Position numbers and translations under genes: made by a program | In this document: piece by piece, positions 13,101 through 26,684 of the stretch | How positions within the stretch are numbered: the first letter of the stretch is position 1 | Layout: the number at the start of each line of letters is the position of its first letter | Source of the DNA: Oreocharis arfaki | Taxonomy: Eukaryota; Chordata; Aves; Passeriformes; Paramythiidae | DNA: 64,000 bases | Assembly: GCA_013398015.1 (NCBI GenBank) | Contig: VZRR01011463.1 | Coordinates: forward strand, 456,036 to 520,035 | Direction of reading: 5' to 3' | The notes under the pieces: generated by a model | Database searches by the model: none | What the model was told of the DNA's origin: nothing | The model's input: only the letters and a program-made list of their open reading frames with translations

Positions 13101-16100
13101 TGTGTGAAACACTTTTCACTCCAAGCAGGAAATCTGAATATGAGCATTTTCTGTCTGCAGGTCTTGCCACCCTGCACTTTTGGTGAATTTAGGGCATCTC
13201 TCCATGTTTTGTAATGCCATTGGTCAGCTTTTGTTTATATGTGATCCCCTCCTGGTGTTTGGATTATTTGAGGACTTCCCATGACACCGCAGGCTCTCAG
13301 GTCAGCCATTCTCTTTGTCTCAGTGGTTTACTATCTTGGTAAATCTATGCTATTTCTGATTCCAGGTTCTAGATTTTACCCTTTGATGCTTCACAGATGG
13401 AAGCTCAAAACCTTGAACCCCTTTTATGCTGCATTTCTTCCTGTGATCTCTCGTATCATGCTACAGGTTTTGTATCTGCTTGAATTACAGGGAATATATA
13501 TCTACCTCTCAGAAAGTATCCCAAAAGTGTGGATATCAGTAAGACCAAGATGTCCAGGTCACAGAAGTACGACCCTGTCTGAGATCTTGCAGTGGAGCTC
13601 TGAGGCTGTGGAGCTGGTTGTGGAAGCATGAGGTGTATTTGTTATCCCTGCATAGCTAAAATGGACCTGTTCTTTATAAAGATTGAAGACCCTGGCCACA
13701 ACTGACAGGAAATGCCTCTTGCCCACAACAGCAAGAGCTCTGGGCAGGTCTGGAGGCAGGCTCTAAGGAACTGCAGTACTTGCACTGTGCCTAGCCCGGG
13801 TCTGCTCTGAGTCAGCTCTCGTGAGCTCTACCAGTCCTCTCTGCTCCTACCAGAAACAGAGGTGTGAAGGGTGATGGAATAAGTGCATCAAGCCTTCAGG
13901 TGAGCTTATGCATCCTAGCCCTATGCAAAACATGCATGAAGGCTGCTATGGCAGGCAGTTGCAGACAGATGCACTACCCCTGTACCTCCGTTGCACAGAT
14001 GTTTCTTCCACTTCAACAAGGAGAAAGTCTTGTGTGCAATCAGCTCTCTTGCCCCAAGCCTAGCTGAGAGCCCCTGAGATGCAGAGAAAGCATTGCTATT
14101 GTATATGTATATATGTAGTATTCAGCTCACACACTGTCCAGTTTTTCTTGAATCTGACATGCCCTGTTGCACACTGGGTCTGTGCTTGGTATATGCTATT
14201 GGCAAATTAAAATGGGGAAGTTCATCACTGAGGTTGTACAAATTGTCCCTTGAATCAGCAGGAAAAAAAAAAAGCTGCCTCCATTTGAAGAGACTGTACA
14301 AACTCTCTGCTTTTTGCTGCCCGTGTTCGTAAAGCTCTTGAGAATGCAGCATCTTCAACTGTTAAGAAAAATGACATAAGGTTTTTACAACACAGGCAAG
14401 CAAAAAAACCAGACTGAGATTTGGTATTTTGTTTTACTTCTCTGCTTCAGATAAATGGTTGGAGCCAGAGACATCAGAGCCACAGTGAAGCAACAGATTT
14501 CTTGGTAATAGGCTGAACCCAGTCCTGCTGTGCAGCACTTCATGTAAAACTCAGATTGCCTCTTTCCGAGGAGATGAAGATGCCTGCCTGTACAGTGGAA
14601 ATCTCAAAGTGGCCTCACCTCTATGAGCTACTCTTGGGTTGGTTAAGGGAATGAGATTAACCAGCAGTCACCTAAAACCTGTTACTGTGGCCTTCAAGAG
14701 ACGCTCATCGTGCTGTAGCTGTATAGAGCTGGTGATGTTCACAGAGCATTGCAGTAAGATCATTTATTAAGCAGCACACCCCTGCCTGCCGTGCTCTGGC
14801 CAGAAGCAGTGTGCTCTGCTGCAGCACTCTCCCAAGGGGACACTGAGGTCTAAATCCTGCAGGACCCAGAGCTGGCTCCTTCCCAAGCCTCTCTCTTGAA
14901 GCAGAGCTATGATGTAAGACACCACCATCAGTGAAGAGGACCACTGTTGTCCACCTCCAGCACTTGGCTATGAGCCACCACACACACACACATTTTGGAA
15001 TTTTTTTATCCTAATGGCATTTTTTAAATGTGACAGCAGGACTCCAAGCCTTCAGAATGCATTGAGTTTTATTTTCAAGTTCATTTCAAATGGCAAACTT
15101 AACTGTGTATTGTACTTAAAGGAAGCTTCTCTGTAAGCCAACAGCTGTTTTTTTAAAAAATGTGCCCCATATTTTTAGCCCAGAATCCCCTCCGTGAATC
15201 ACTTTTTCTTGAGTTTTGATGTTTTACCTTCGTTTAGCTCTACCACCATCAGCAGTCCTCTCTGTTTCCCCAGGGGCAGACAGAACAGGACTCAGCCTGT
15301 TCTCCTCAAGAAACAGAACAGGAAGCCAGTGTACTAAACTCTGATTATTTCTCTGTCTCTGTGTATTTCCTGAGAGATCTGGAAACGGAATCATACACAC
15401 AAGTTATTTAGCTGGAGGTGAGCTATGAAGATGATTACCAAAAAAAAAAAGAAGAAATGTTGTGGAGGGAGTGAATGAAGATAGCATGTGATGGCTTTTG
15501 TAACAGCAGATTATAAAATGCTACTATCCTTTAGGATACATCTAGGCATATGCTATAATCAGAAAACAAATTTCTGTGCTTTAGGCTGGTCTACTTGCTC
15601 TGAAAGACAGCATTCAACAGCTTTTGCTCTGTGAATGGGTCTCTTGGCTTTTGGGTGGGGTCCAGGCAGAGCAGTCACAGGTCTGTCACTAGACAAGCCT
15701 ACCCTTAGTCATTGTGATATAACTGTGCCTGGGCATTTTGGGGAGTGCAAAACACACAGCTCTCTTCTAGTTTTACTGGTTGTTGTGTATGCGTGTGGAT
15801 CCTTCAGAAGAGTGGCAGCTGAAAGGGTTTGATTCTCTTCCCATTAAAAATAAATTGCAAAAATTGTATTGATTTCAGTGCAGGAGGATTGGACCCTTAG
15901 CCTTCAAGAGGATATTTAATATATTCCGTTACCAGCATCTTAATGGGATACAGCCATACCCTGCTGCACACGGAGCTACATACGATACAGCTCCCTCAGG
16001 CTGCTTGACAATATGCTCTCCACTTCAGAGACTAGTACATAAATACAATTCACATGCTCTGTCTTTAGTCATGCCACAGTTTTGTCAACCACATCACATT

Positions 16101-18024
16101 TTTCTGCTTCAGGCTGTGGTGTGTGCTGTTAACACATGTCTCCGGACTCAGGTCAGAGAGTGCAGGGACAGCATTGCACTGCTTCTGTTTTCATGGGACT
16201 TTCCTGTCTTTTCTTGCCATGCAATTAACTCGCCTCATTCCTATTTTGGCTTTTTTATTATTATTACTTTTGCCTACCACACAACATCTATTTAATGCAA
16301 ATACAATGTAATTTGTACAATTCATTCTACTGTATTTTTCGAGTAGATGTAAAAAATGCTGAAGTGTAGGAAAAAACCTCTGTAGCATATGACTGTTCTG
16401 AGTAAGTGAAACTCACTCATTTCCTCAAATTGCTACCAAATCTTTCTTAAGTTTCTTTACAGAAGATTTTCAAGCTGTCATTCCTTAGAATTGATTGAAA
16501 ATTATCATAGGTTGAAATATTGGTTAACCTTTGAACTCTTGAGAATTAACAGGGGAAAAACCTTTGGCCCACTTACAAAAATACTTCTCCCAGTCACAGA
16601 GCTGGTCAACAGTTTCACAATTTTCCATATGAAATTTCATAAAAATGGAGGCGGAAGGGGAGCAACCATCCATATCTCTTTTGTATTTAACTAGCACCAA
16701 ACACCCTGCAGCTGGAGAGGCTGGATGGTGTATCAGGTCTTTGCTGCTCCCTATCTTCATGGGCAAGGTTTCTCCCAGGACATTGGCATTATGCTGGGAT
16801 TTCCTTCCCTCTCTCTCTGAACTGATTTTGCCATAGCCTAATGTACACAGCAATGAAGTAGATGAAAGCTGACCAAGGGCACACAGAAGGCAGTTCAGCT
16901 GTAGCTGCAATCCCTCTTCCTCCATCCTTGTTGACTGACCCCACCCATTAGAAAAGCTTTTGTCTAAGAAAAGCAAAACCAACATAAGACTATGTAGATG
17001 CATGACTTGCTTTGTCTCCAGCAGCAGCAGAAGCTGGATGAACAAAGAGACTGCTCAGCTTCCTGTACTTTCTGGATTCAAAATGGAGAATACCTTACAA
17101 TATAGTTACTTCTTTCATCTTGGACACACTTCTTCATAGAGAAAACGTAGCTTAAAAAAATCACAATGTCTTCGTCCAGGTTTTTTTTGTAAGAATTTAG
17201 TGGCTTCTCTTGCTTCTAACACATAAGCATTCATTGCCATCATTGTAAATCTTTTAAAGCGAAAGAGAGGGAGAAATGTTAATGACAAAGGGGAGAAAGG
17301 GCTTTTCTCTGAGAAGTTTCTCTCTCCGCTGGACATCAAAACAAAATGTAAAAGGCAAATTGGCCTTCAAAACATGCAGCTGAAAGGAACTCAGGCGGTA
17401 GGCAGGCACGCACAGCCACATTCTGGCCTCCAAATACAGTTTATGTTGTACCATCCAGATGAAGGTGGTCGCTCTATCATGACTGAGCTTCACTCTGGCC
17501 TTGTTTTTGTCCCTTGCTTGAGGTGGCCATTGGGCCTGTCTGGGTCCAGAGCTCTGTGAGGATGGGGCAGGGCCCTGCCTGAGTCCCCAGCTCTGCCTTG
17601 GGCTGGGCAAAGGAGCAAGAGGAATGCTTTAGTAAATGCTCAGGGACCTTTTATCTCTTGCAATGGGGTCAGCTTTATAGAGGGTGATTTCTGAAGTAGT
17701 GACTTTCTCTTGGAAGCTTTGAGGTGTGTGTTCATCCCCACCACTTTGTGTTCGGTGTGGGAGCTTGACTTTATTTAATCTGGTAAAAAGAAACTGGGAG
17801 AGAGCCTAAGTTGCCCTTGGCACCAAGTGACATGTATGTTGGTCCTGCTGGCCATGGTTCTGAGCTCTTAGTGGTGCGAGAAGGGATGCAGGAAGGAGAT
17901 TGGGGAGCTGGTGGACAATGCCTTACGCAGCAAAATCCAAGCAGCCATGGAAACGTAATACTAAATTTAGCAACAGAAACAGGGCAATCACTAGTGTTGA
18001 TGATAACTTGCATATTTCTTGTAG
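10150..18024. other. Intergenic DNA, no gene recognised
   Basis: AT-rich sequence with short CA tracts near 11229 and 14980 and A-rich tracts near 14263 and 15441. The frames at 13281-13631 (plus, 116 codons) and 16524-17045 (minus, 173 codons) show no domain or splice context, and I treat them as chance. No tRNA-like cloverleaf was noticed. Confidence 0.55.
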
Positions 18025-18225
18025 TCAGAGTAAGGAAATATTGGAACAGGCTGCCCAGGGAAGCGGTGGAGTCACCATTCCTGGAGGGATTTTAAAGACA
18101 TAGATAATGGGATCACGGTTTACTGGTGTATTTGGCAGTGCTGGGTTAATGTTTAGACTTGACCTTAAAGATCTCTTCCTAACTAAAAGGCTGTATGATT
18201 CTGCATCATGATTCCATGACTTTGT
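18025..18225 (+). mobile_element. CR1 LINE, 3' fragment
   Basis: The stretch from about 18030 (GGAACAGGCTGCCCAGGGAAG, then GTGGAGTCACCATTCCTGGA) to about 18215 follows the avian CR1 3' end. It includes the GTGTTGGGTT-like and GACTTGACCTTAAAGATCTCTTCC-like parts, and it finishes with degenerate copies of the CR1 tail octamer (ATTCTRTG) at about 18195-18215. It is 5'-truncated, as CR1 copies nearly always are, and carries no intact reverse-transcriptase frame. Confidence 0.85.
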
Positions 18226-20347
18226 GCTGCTCCTTTAGGGATATGTTATTCACAGGGAGGGAAAGGCTGGCCAACAGAGCTTCAAGCAACCAGCCCTAAC
18301 CCCATCTTGGGCTTTTCTGCAGCTGCTAGCCCCTGTATGGGGAGATCCAACCGAGCTGAGACAGCCACACCATTTACCTGTGGGCTGCTGGACTGCCTTA
18401 GGCTGCTACAGCCCTGGGGCTGTGGCCCTGCCTTGCTCTATCACTGCATGGCTGGTTTGGGCCAGGAAACTATGGGTGTCATCCTAATTTCCTCCATTGG
18501 TGACATGACTAATGAAGCCTTTTAGACACCTCTGCTGTTACAAATCTCTTCCCTGGTGCAGAGCGAAGGCCTCCTTGTATGAATACTGGACAGTGCAGTG
18601 CGTCTTGTCTCTAAGCAATAGTGTAAGTTCATTAAGTCCATGCTGTCCTGATTTCTCATTCTTCACAGATAGCTCAGCATGAAGTGTAAGCCTCTCTTTC
18701 TGCTCTAGGCACTCTGTGGTCTGATTACAGCCCGGCAGCACCACATCCCCCTCCCAGGGGAGAGCTGACGGTACTGCAGTTGTTAGCTCAAACCCTGGAA
18801 GCTTTGGTTTGGGAAAAGGCACACAAAGACTTGCAAGAAACAAAGGGAAAAAAATACCGCAAAATACTGTGGAGTAAACAAGATCTGGTTTGCAGAGGCA
18901 GACTAGAGACAGCTCGGCAGAGGCACTTCCTAAAGTCACAAATTTTCTTTGCTGCCTCTGTGCCTGTTTCCTGAAGGACCTGAAGTGTTTTCATGGACTC
19001 CAGATGTAAGACAATAGGTCAGTATAATTAAATACCCAAACCAAAAGCATATCACAGCTGCTAAATTGTATAGTTAACACCAAAAATCAGTATTTTTACC
19101 TCAAAAGTGTCTGTCATTTGGTTAGAGTACCTCGGGTACAAACCCACACAGAACAGCATCTTCTGCCAGGCAAGGCAGGTTTTAGGATCTTAATTATGGA
19201 GGTCTTCATGTAGACTAGGCATCATGTGTGAGAAAGATAAAAGAAATGATCTTGGTATTGATAAAATAGGTTTATACCGGCATTTTTTAATGCTCATATA
19301 TTGCTTGTGGAAACATTTCATTCTCAGTTTAGTCCCAGTAGTACAATATTCATAAAACCCGGGGGGAAAAAAAAAAAGTACCCTAGTATACCACAAAAAC
19401 TAAGTAGGATGTGGCATTTTGTGTAAAACAGCAGGGTGGGGTAGGAAAAAACCTCAGTACTAATTCTGGAAAGGGAGCAGTCGCTTGCTTGAGATGCCCT
19501 GATGAAACAATGGAATTTTTTGCATGAACAGCTGCTCACTGGTGTGAGCACAGGTTGCTGGATTTGACCAGTCAGTACCAACTGAGCTTTGTTAAAAGAA
19601 GGCCCAGGTATAATCTTTAATATATCCCATGGGTACTCTTTCCTGTGATTTTATCTACGTGCAATTGAAAGGAAACTCATCTAGAAATAAAGAGACTGAC
19701 GTGTCACATCATGATATTAGTGCAGTGTTACATTTTGTGGCCCGTGTTCAGTGCAGCCCTCGAGTGATCTGTTCCAATAACGCAGATAACAGCCAGTAGG
19801 ATGATGATTCACCCATCAAGCAATAACGAGCAGCCATTGCATCACCTTCTGTTGTTTATTGTACCCTCAGGCTTTTCAGAATACAGTTGCCTTGATAAAA
19901 AGATAAAAGAAAGGAACATAAAACTCTAGTGAAAAAAAAAATCTTATTAAACCGAATCTACTTCTTGTCTCCTCTTTCTCTGTTCTCTTTAAAGTTATTA
20001 TTAATAGGGTTAGACTGTTTGATGGTGAGCAATGTCTGAATGAGAACCATTACTGGTGGAGCAACACCTCTGAAGCCACTTGGCGCTTTAGTCAATGAAT
20101 AGATGCGACTCAAAGGATGTGGGACGGATTAGACCAAAGTCCAGCCCAGGAGAGAGACAGGTACATTATGGGCCAAATTCTAAACACTTTGTTCCATATA
20201 TTTGAATTGTCTGGAGGTCAGTAAGGACTCTGCCAGCATAAAACCTGAGTGATCCCCACAGGCTTTGAAGCATAATAATGTTTATGTCTCAACCTCCTCT
20301 CAGAGTTCATAATCAGCATTAATTAAATACACCTCAGGGCTCCCTGT

Positions 20348-20368
20348 GTAAGAGTAAAATACTCTTAC
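20348..20368. repeat. Short perfect palindrome (9-bp arms, 3-base loop)
   Basis: GTAAGAGTA (20348-20356) and TACTCTTAC (20360-20368) are perfect reverse complements around AAA. No T-run follows, and no known function is assigned. Confidence 0.85.
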
Positions 20369-23300
20369 TCCCACTAAAGAGAGAGAGGAAACCAGTCCAT
20401 GCACAGGAGGGCTTGGAGTTTGTTCTGGCTCTGGGTCTTATTTCAAAGGACTTCAAGTGGTCAACTGGACATCAGATTTAGCTGTGACCACAAAGATTTA
20501 GTTGTGACGTTGATCCTGTGGCTCAGTTTTCAGTAACTCTGACCTCCTTCAGCTCCTCGTATCTTCAGGCAGAGATGTTGCTTAGAGATCCATATGCCAA
20601 TATTCTATTTATCTTTAAGAACATGAGGTAAAGCAGTAATCTATTTAGTAGACAGTCAATGTAAATGATGTTGAAGATAGCTAGTGTACTTGATTTATGT
20701 GAGGTAGGCACCAAGTGCAAACTTAGTGATAAATACACCTAATTTGTTAGCCTCGAAGATCACTAATATGAAGTCCTCTGTAGTCACCAAAGAAATAATT
20801 TAATACATTCAGCTAAGTAGTTAAAACAAATACATTGTTCTGAATGCGAAACGAGGTGCCAGATTTTACTCTGGGAGGGAGCACTGACAAAGTCTTTGTC
20901 ACAGAAATTTCACTGGATGTGCCACTGTGAGCCAGAGCAAACAAAGAAATGATGACGTAGTTTATTGCCTGTGAGCCTGGTGCTGAAATACTTACAGGAA
21001 CAAACCCTGACCATTGCCATCATAGGGCCACTTGCTTAGGGATGGCCCATGTACCTACATAAGGCCTCTGATCAAATGATACTTCAGTTTTCTTTCAGCT
21101 GTTTCAGAACCAGCACCTACAAGAACCTTGACAGTGGTGAAAACTTGGAGGGTGAAAAAGTACTTTTTGTACAACAAGTTATCGCGGTTCACACTCTTTT
21201 GCTGCTGCTGAACAGATTCCACATGTGACCATAATCTGGTCATGGGCATGCAGGAGGACCTCTGCTCCTCCTATGTCACATGGTAGCACTAGCAGTGCTC
21301 TCTGTGTAAGCTCACTGGTGGAGTTTAGGCCATGACCATCACTCATCTCAGTGACGGTGAAGAAAGCAGAGAATAATGTTTGGCTCTTTTAAAGAACAAG
21401 ATGGGAGAATCACCATAGAACTTTTTATCTCTGGAACAGTTTCCTCTTGGGCTGTGAGTCCTGCAATACCAGGCAAATGTTTACATACAGATCCCCCACA
21501 CAATCTGCCCTGGAGACTAATAACCTAAAGCAAATCATCTGCACACTATGTGCAGGTTCCTTTCATATAGACCATATAGCTCCAATAGCAGATGAGTGTA
21601 CACACTTTCATGCTAATTCTCATATTTGTATTATTCCTAAAAATTTACAGAATTAAATCACTCTGCCTTTTCCCTAGACTAAATCAAATTTGCAGCCCTT
21701 CTACTTTTCTGAAGTTCTCATGGTTTCTCCAAGTTTTCTACGGTACACTTAAAAGCAGAGCTTCATTTATAATTTGTGACATTTTCACTTTCGTTTTTTA
21801 TATCTAGATTATGCCATAAAATCTCACATTCATTTAGCTGTCTAAAGTAAGAGAAAAGTTATAAACTTTTGCCCCATGTCTGAGACAAGACCTTCCTTAC
21901 AGCAAAGTGACCGTCAGGAGGAAACTAGCCAGACAGTCTGAGTGATAACCTAGGGGGGGTGATGGAAGCCCCTCTGGGACAATGCTTTTTCCTGCTTCTG
22001 GAAGTCCCTCCTATTTCCACATTGGCTTCTGCATCCGGTACTTTACCAGGATCCTCTTTCACATCAAAGCATCTCTCCCCGGGCTACACATGTAGGGGCA
22101 CAGCCTTAGTTTCCATGGGAAATAGTTTTATCCCAAAGGAAAGGGAAAGAAATGTTTGGTTTAAACATGCTTAACACTCCCCCTTCTGTATAAGGCACTC
22201 TGTTGTTGCACTTTCTCTGGTCCCTTGGGGTATCAACATGCTCTTTACCACACTCATGCTTATTTTCTTAGTTGAGGTGCTTAGAAAGGGCCGTGGGGAA
22301 ATTTTGCTTTCATCCACATCGGTTAAATAAGCATCATCAGGCTGAAAGCTTGCTAAATTAATTGCACCAAATTCTTTTTTGTTGGTTTCACCCTTAGGAC
22401 AAGTTGGTCCCAGTTCTACCATTTAAAAGAACTTCGTGATGGAGACAACAAGGAATTTGTGTTTCTCTCCTAAAGTTATTAGAAGTAGAGAAGGAGCCAA
22501 CGTATGGGTGATAAAGCTGTTGCTTAGCTTAGTGAACAGATCCCTGAATTTATGTGGAGGGATCCATGAATTGTGGAGGGAAGAGGAAGTCAAGTAGGTG
22601 TTTTCAATAAGGAGTTCAAATCAGATATGAGTTGCCTGTTCTGTATTTTGCTGAGAATTTTGTGCAACCTCCATCAGCCCATGGAAGAAAAAGAGATTTC
22701 TGGAAATAAGACTGCTCTTGAGTCGTGTGCTCCTCTCAAGTAAACAACCTACCAGCAAAAGTTGCAAGCTTCATGATAGCAGCTACAACATCTTAAGGAT
22801 ATTGATGTGATGAGGTTTGTAGCTGATACTGATCTATAAAACAGACGGGCTTTTGAGTGCACAATCCCTTTTCTAAGCTTAGCAAGAAGACAATAGTGTG
22901 TTTCTGATCTGACTGTGAGTGGGGAACCACTCAAAACTACACAAGTGTTTGCTGGTAGCCATGACTGATACCAAGGAGGAAACACCCACTGCTTTCTATG
23001 GCCAGAACTAAACCAAGCCTGGACATTCTAACCACACATGTTCCTCCTTACCCCAAAAACTTAAAAAACATGTAATTGGGTAGCCCAGTTACTCCTTTTT
23101 TGAAGGCTCCTGAATTTGTTTGGTTTTCAACTGTTGATGCCATTAGTTCCTCCCTCACTTCCCTCTGTTGGCATGTAATCTCTTTGAGTTGGTTGCTCAT
23201 GCCTTCAGGGCAGCTGGGTTTCTTTCCATGCCAGGCTCTTTGATTTTACCTCTGTTTGGGGGCTGGTAGGTCTTTTGATTATTTGAAGTGCTTTGAATGC

Positions 23301-23529
23301 TGACTTTAATTACATTACCTTGTAAGAGGCTCTTCTACAAGGGTTGCTGACTGCAAGGCCTCTGACTGCCTCAGCAGCCATGCTGCTGGGTGGGGTAAGT
23401 GTCATGGAACACGTGTGAGTGTTATAAGGACAGTAGTCACTGAAGTGCAAAACTGCAAAGTGCAAGTGCAAATCACCTTCAAGAATGTGAGACTCTGTGC
23501 TGTTTTGTTTGTTTTATTAAATATGCGTG

Positions 23530-23557
23530 TATATATAAATATATATATATATATATT
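23530..23557. repeat. TA dinucleotide microsatellite
   Basis: A run of alternating T and A, interrupted once by AAAT, in non-coding DNA. It is a simple sequence repeat with no further role visible. Confidence 0.9.
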
Positions 23558-23699
23558 TAGCAGTACTAACAGAAACTAAAATGCTTACATCTACCGTGGA
23601 GGAATGCTAAATCTGGAAACAGATCTCTAACATCTCACTCAGAAATGTGGCGTTTTTCTTAGCCACAAGTTGTCAGCCATGGCCACACAGGGCCCAGCA

Positions 23700-24150
23700 G
23701 AGTTGAGGATGTGGATGAATTGGAGACTGTCCAGAAGAAAGCAACAGGAATGATAAAAGCTTTACTAAACGTGAGTGATGAGGAAATGTTAAAGAAACTG
23801 AGTTTGTTTAGTCTAGAGGAAAAAGACTATGGGGGAAAATGTATGAGTTTTTCAATATGTAAACAATTGCTTTAGAGAGGACAGCCATCATTTGTTCTCC
23901 ATTGCCACTGTGAGAAGGATAAAAATAAATCAACATCATTTGCAGAAAAAAAAAAGAAGAAAGTTAAGCTAGGCTTTGGGAACTAGGTTTTGTCTGGATA
24001 TTGAGCCCTTTCATTGGCAGATTTGAGAACAGGTTAGACCAACACCTTACAGGAAGCAGGTGGCTAAACCTTATGCTGATTCATGGGAAGGTATAGGACA
24101 AAATGATTGCAGGACATTCTTTCCAAGACTAACAGCTTTATAAATTTATT
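23700..24150 (+). mobile_element. Ancient CR1/L3-like LINE remnant
   Basis: The order of words matches the 3' part of CR1-superfamily LINEs. It runs GAATTGGAGACTGTCCAGAA, AAAGCAACAGGAATGATAAA, GAGGAAATGTTAAAGAAACT, then GTTTGTTTAGTCTAGAGGAA. After about 150 bases comes a TTTGGGAACTAGGTTTTGTC-like part and a GGACAAAATGATTGCAGGAC-like end. Every segment is diverged and several small deletions are present, so this is an old copy. No coding potential survives. Confidence 0.65.
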
Positions 24151-26684
24151 GAAAAGGAATTTGAAGAGAAAATATTTGAGCTGGGTAAGCATGTAGCTGC
24201 TTTTTTTAGCTGGTAACTCCAGTCACCCTGGTGTCCACTTCAACAGTAAGAAATGAAGTCTTTCCTGTGTCAGCTATTTTGGGAAGAGTTTTTAAAGCCA
24301 TACAGCTACTCTGTTTAGCAGAAGCTCCCATTCTTTCCTCTTTGTTCATTCTCTAAACTTTCCTCCATGAGATTTAAAATACGCTTTGGTCTCCTGCTTG
24401 AAGGACTCGGAGGAGCCTCATTCAGCTTCTCCCACTGTTTTAAAAGAGATCCCCAATCTGCAATCACAAGCAATCCAGTCTTTCCAGGAGGGAAAACGGT
24501 TCATGGTGCCACGGTGGGATAATAGAGTTGCACATTTTAAGTATCACACCTCAGGCAACCTGTTCTGGGTCCTCACTGCCACCCTGAGGAAGTTTTCAAT
24601 GCACATTTATTACTGTTACGGTATCAGGCTTGTCAGCGTGCACCAACCACCATTGCGTGGTCAGACCTGCAGCCCTGTTTGCAACAGCAGAAGGAGTGTG
24701 GTGTTTGCTGTGCCTGTATAACAGTGGGATTAAAATCATCTGGGGAAAGGTGCCTTCTGACCCAGCCAGTCGGTGGGTCAAGGGCAAAGTGGAGGAACAG
24801 CTGAAAAAACTGAATGTTTTAGTAAGGGTTTTAAAACCATTAGAAAACATTTATGTAATAGAGGAGGTAAACAGGGAACCTTTAGAAAATGTCTTACTGT
24901 GTTTTTTACCTTAGAAGTCTTTTTCAGGGAGTGATAATTCATTCATAATTCATTGGCAATGGATTTATTATTATCAATATTGATTTGACTTGACAAGGCA
25001 ATACATAAAGTTAACAAGTGTGAGGCATTGTGTGCAAAACATGAAGTACCTCCAGGTTCATTGCTGTGCCAAGTAGGTTGATCAAGAGCCAAGACTGCAA
25101 AATATGGCATCAGGGGACCCCTTACTGCCAGTCTGCCAGAGAGGACAAGAGTCCTGGAGGCAGAACTGCCATCAACAGAGGAGGCATAAGCAGGCAGCCT
25201 TGAGCAGGCCATGGGGGAGGTAGTATACTTCTGAGATTAAATCCTATGTGCCTTAATAGAGACAACTTCTCTCAACAGAATCTTTCAGCATTCTGTTAAT
25301 TGAAAAAAAAAAAAAAAAGGACTAGGATAAATTTACAAAAAGAAATAAACTAAAGAGAAAGTAACTTCTGCCAAAAAATGAACTTTCATGTTCAACTTAC
25401 GCTTGAAACTAGCTTCCCAGGAGCCAACTTTCTCAGGGAATAGCGTATTATCAGATAAAGGAAGGACCGAACAAGAAAGATAATTCCTTTGTTATGAAAG
25501 TCATCCCCCTTTATCAGGACCTTCTCCCCCAACTTTTAATGCTCACTGAATTTCTTCTGATCTCTTAGCATCTTTGTATTTTCCCACCTGTCTGTCAACT
25601 TCCTCTGAGGGTATTTTCCATCTTGAAGCTAAACTTTGCAACACAACTAAGAGGAAGCAAACAGAAATTTCTTCAATCACTCTCGTTGCTTAAAAATTCA
25701 TAATCGTTTTTATAGCCAAAGGCAGAAAAGCTAATTATTTACTGTCCCAACCAGCCTTAGCACCTCCCGGGAAAATGTGCTACTGAGCCGGCTGCACTGA
25801 TGCACCCACAGCAGGCAGCTCTCATAGCTGGGACCCAAGAGTGCCAGCATCACCAGTGGGACTTCTTCAGCTTTGAACAGATCTGCTGCAGCAGGGTAGC
25901 TATAAGGCAGAGGAGCTCAGCCACTGGGGAGCGGGAAGACAGCAGCATCTTGCTTCTCTCCCTCATGAACCTTCTGGCCATGTTCATATTGGCATTTACA
26001 GAAAAGTGAGCTATTTAGGAAAAGATTGTCATTTTTCTTTTTTCTAAGTGCAGCCCATTTAAGCTTGGTACGTAGGATATAACAGAAAAGGAGCACCAGG
26101 AGAATTCTGGCTGATGCAGGCAAATACCTGTCCAAAAATTATTCACTGAGTGGTGGCTCTGTCTTTCTGTTTATGTGTTTGTTTTGCCTTTTATGGAAAG
26201 ATGCCCAGCTCTGGTTACTGCTGTGAGAGATTCAGAGGATTAGGGCTTGCTCTCTACCCCACATCATGTTGCTGTCAGATTCCACAGGAAAATCTTCTAT
26301 ACAGGCATCCTCTTTCTCATCATTTTGAGGCAACTCATCCCCTCTCCTTCTTATGTGTCTTCCAAGGGCCTTTCACAATCTGCCTCTAAACTGAGTTCTG
26401 ATCCAGCATTTGTGACTTCTCTGTAACACGTTCTAAACCAAAAAGACCTTTCCCTCAAAATCTCAAATTCTTTGAACTTCCCCATCCAAATTCACAACAG
26501 ACTCTTCTTTCCTGTCCTTCTCTTGCTTTTTGTTGTCAGATGGAGTAGACTTGGTGCATTTCTCAGTAAATACTGAGAAAGATAAACCTGAATACACAGC
26601 CTTTATTGTTGTCTGACCATGGGCTACCTCAGGCACTGTCTGCTGTTCTGCACCAGAACAAAAAGAGTAGTGAGAGAGTGTCAC
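24151..26684. other. Intergenic DNA, no gene recognised
   Basis: Contains a 16-base A run at 25303-25318. The open frames near 24386-24914 (94-111 codons) have no recognised family or splice borders. Nothing else can be supported. Confidence 0.55.

Larger units (their letters stand above)
18226..23699. other. Intergenic DNA, no gene recognised
   Basis: No exons were recognised. The part from about 19670 to 19960 has balanced, low-repeat composition with several TGATGAT- and AATAACG-like words and could be conserved non-coding DNA, but that needs alignment. A CTCF-like CCCTCTGTTGG word lies near 23162 with one core mismatch. Confidence 0.5.

Noticed and set aside
16524..17045. 173-codon frame on the minus strand
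   Set aside because: No recognised family, no splice borders, and a length compatible with chance in this amount of sequence.
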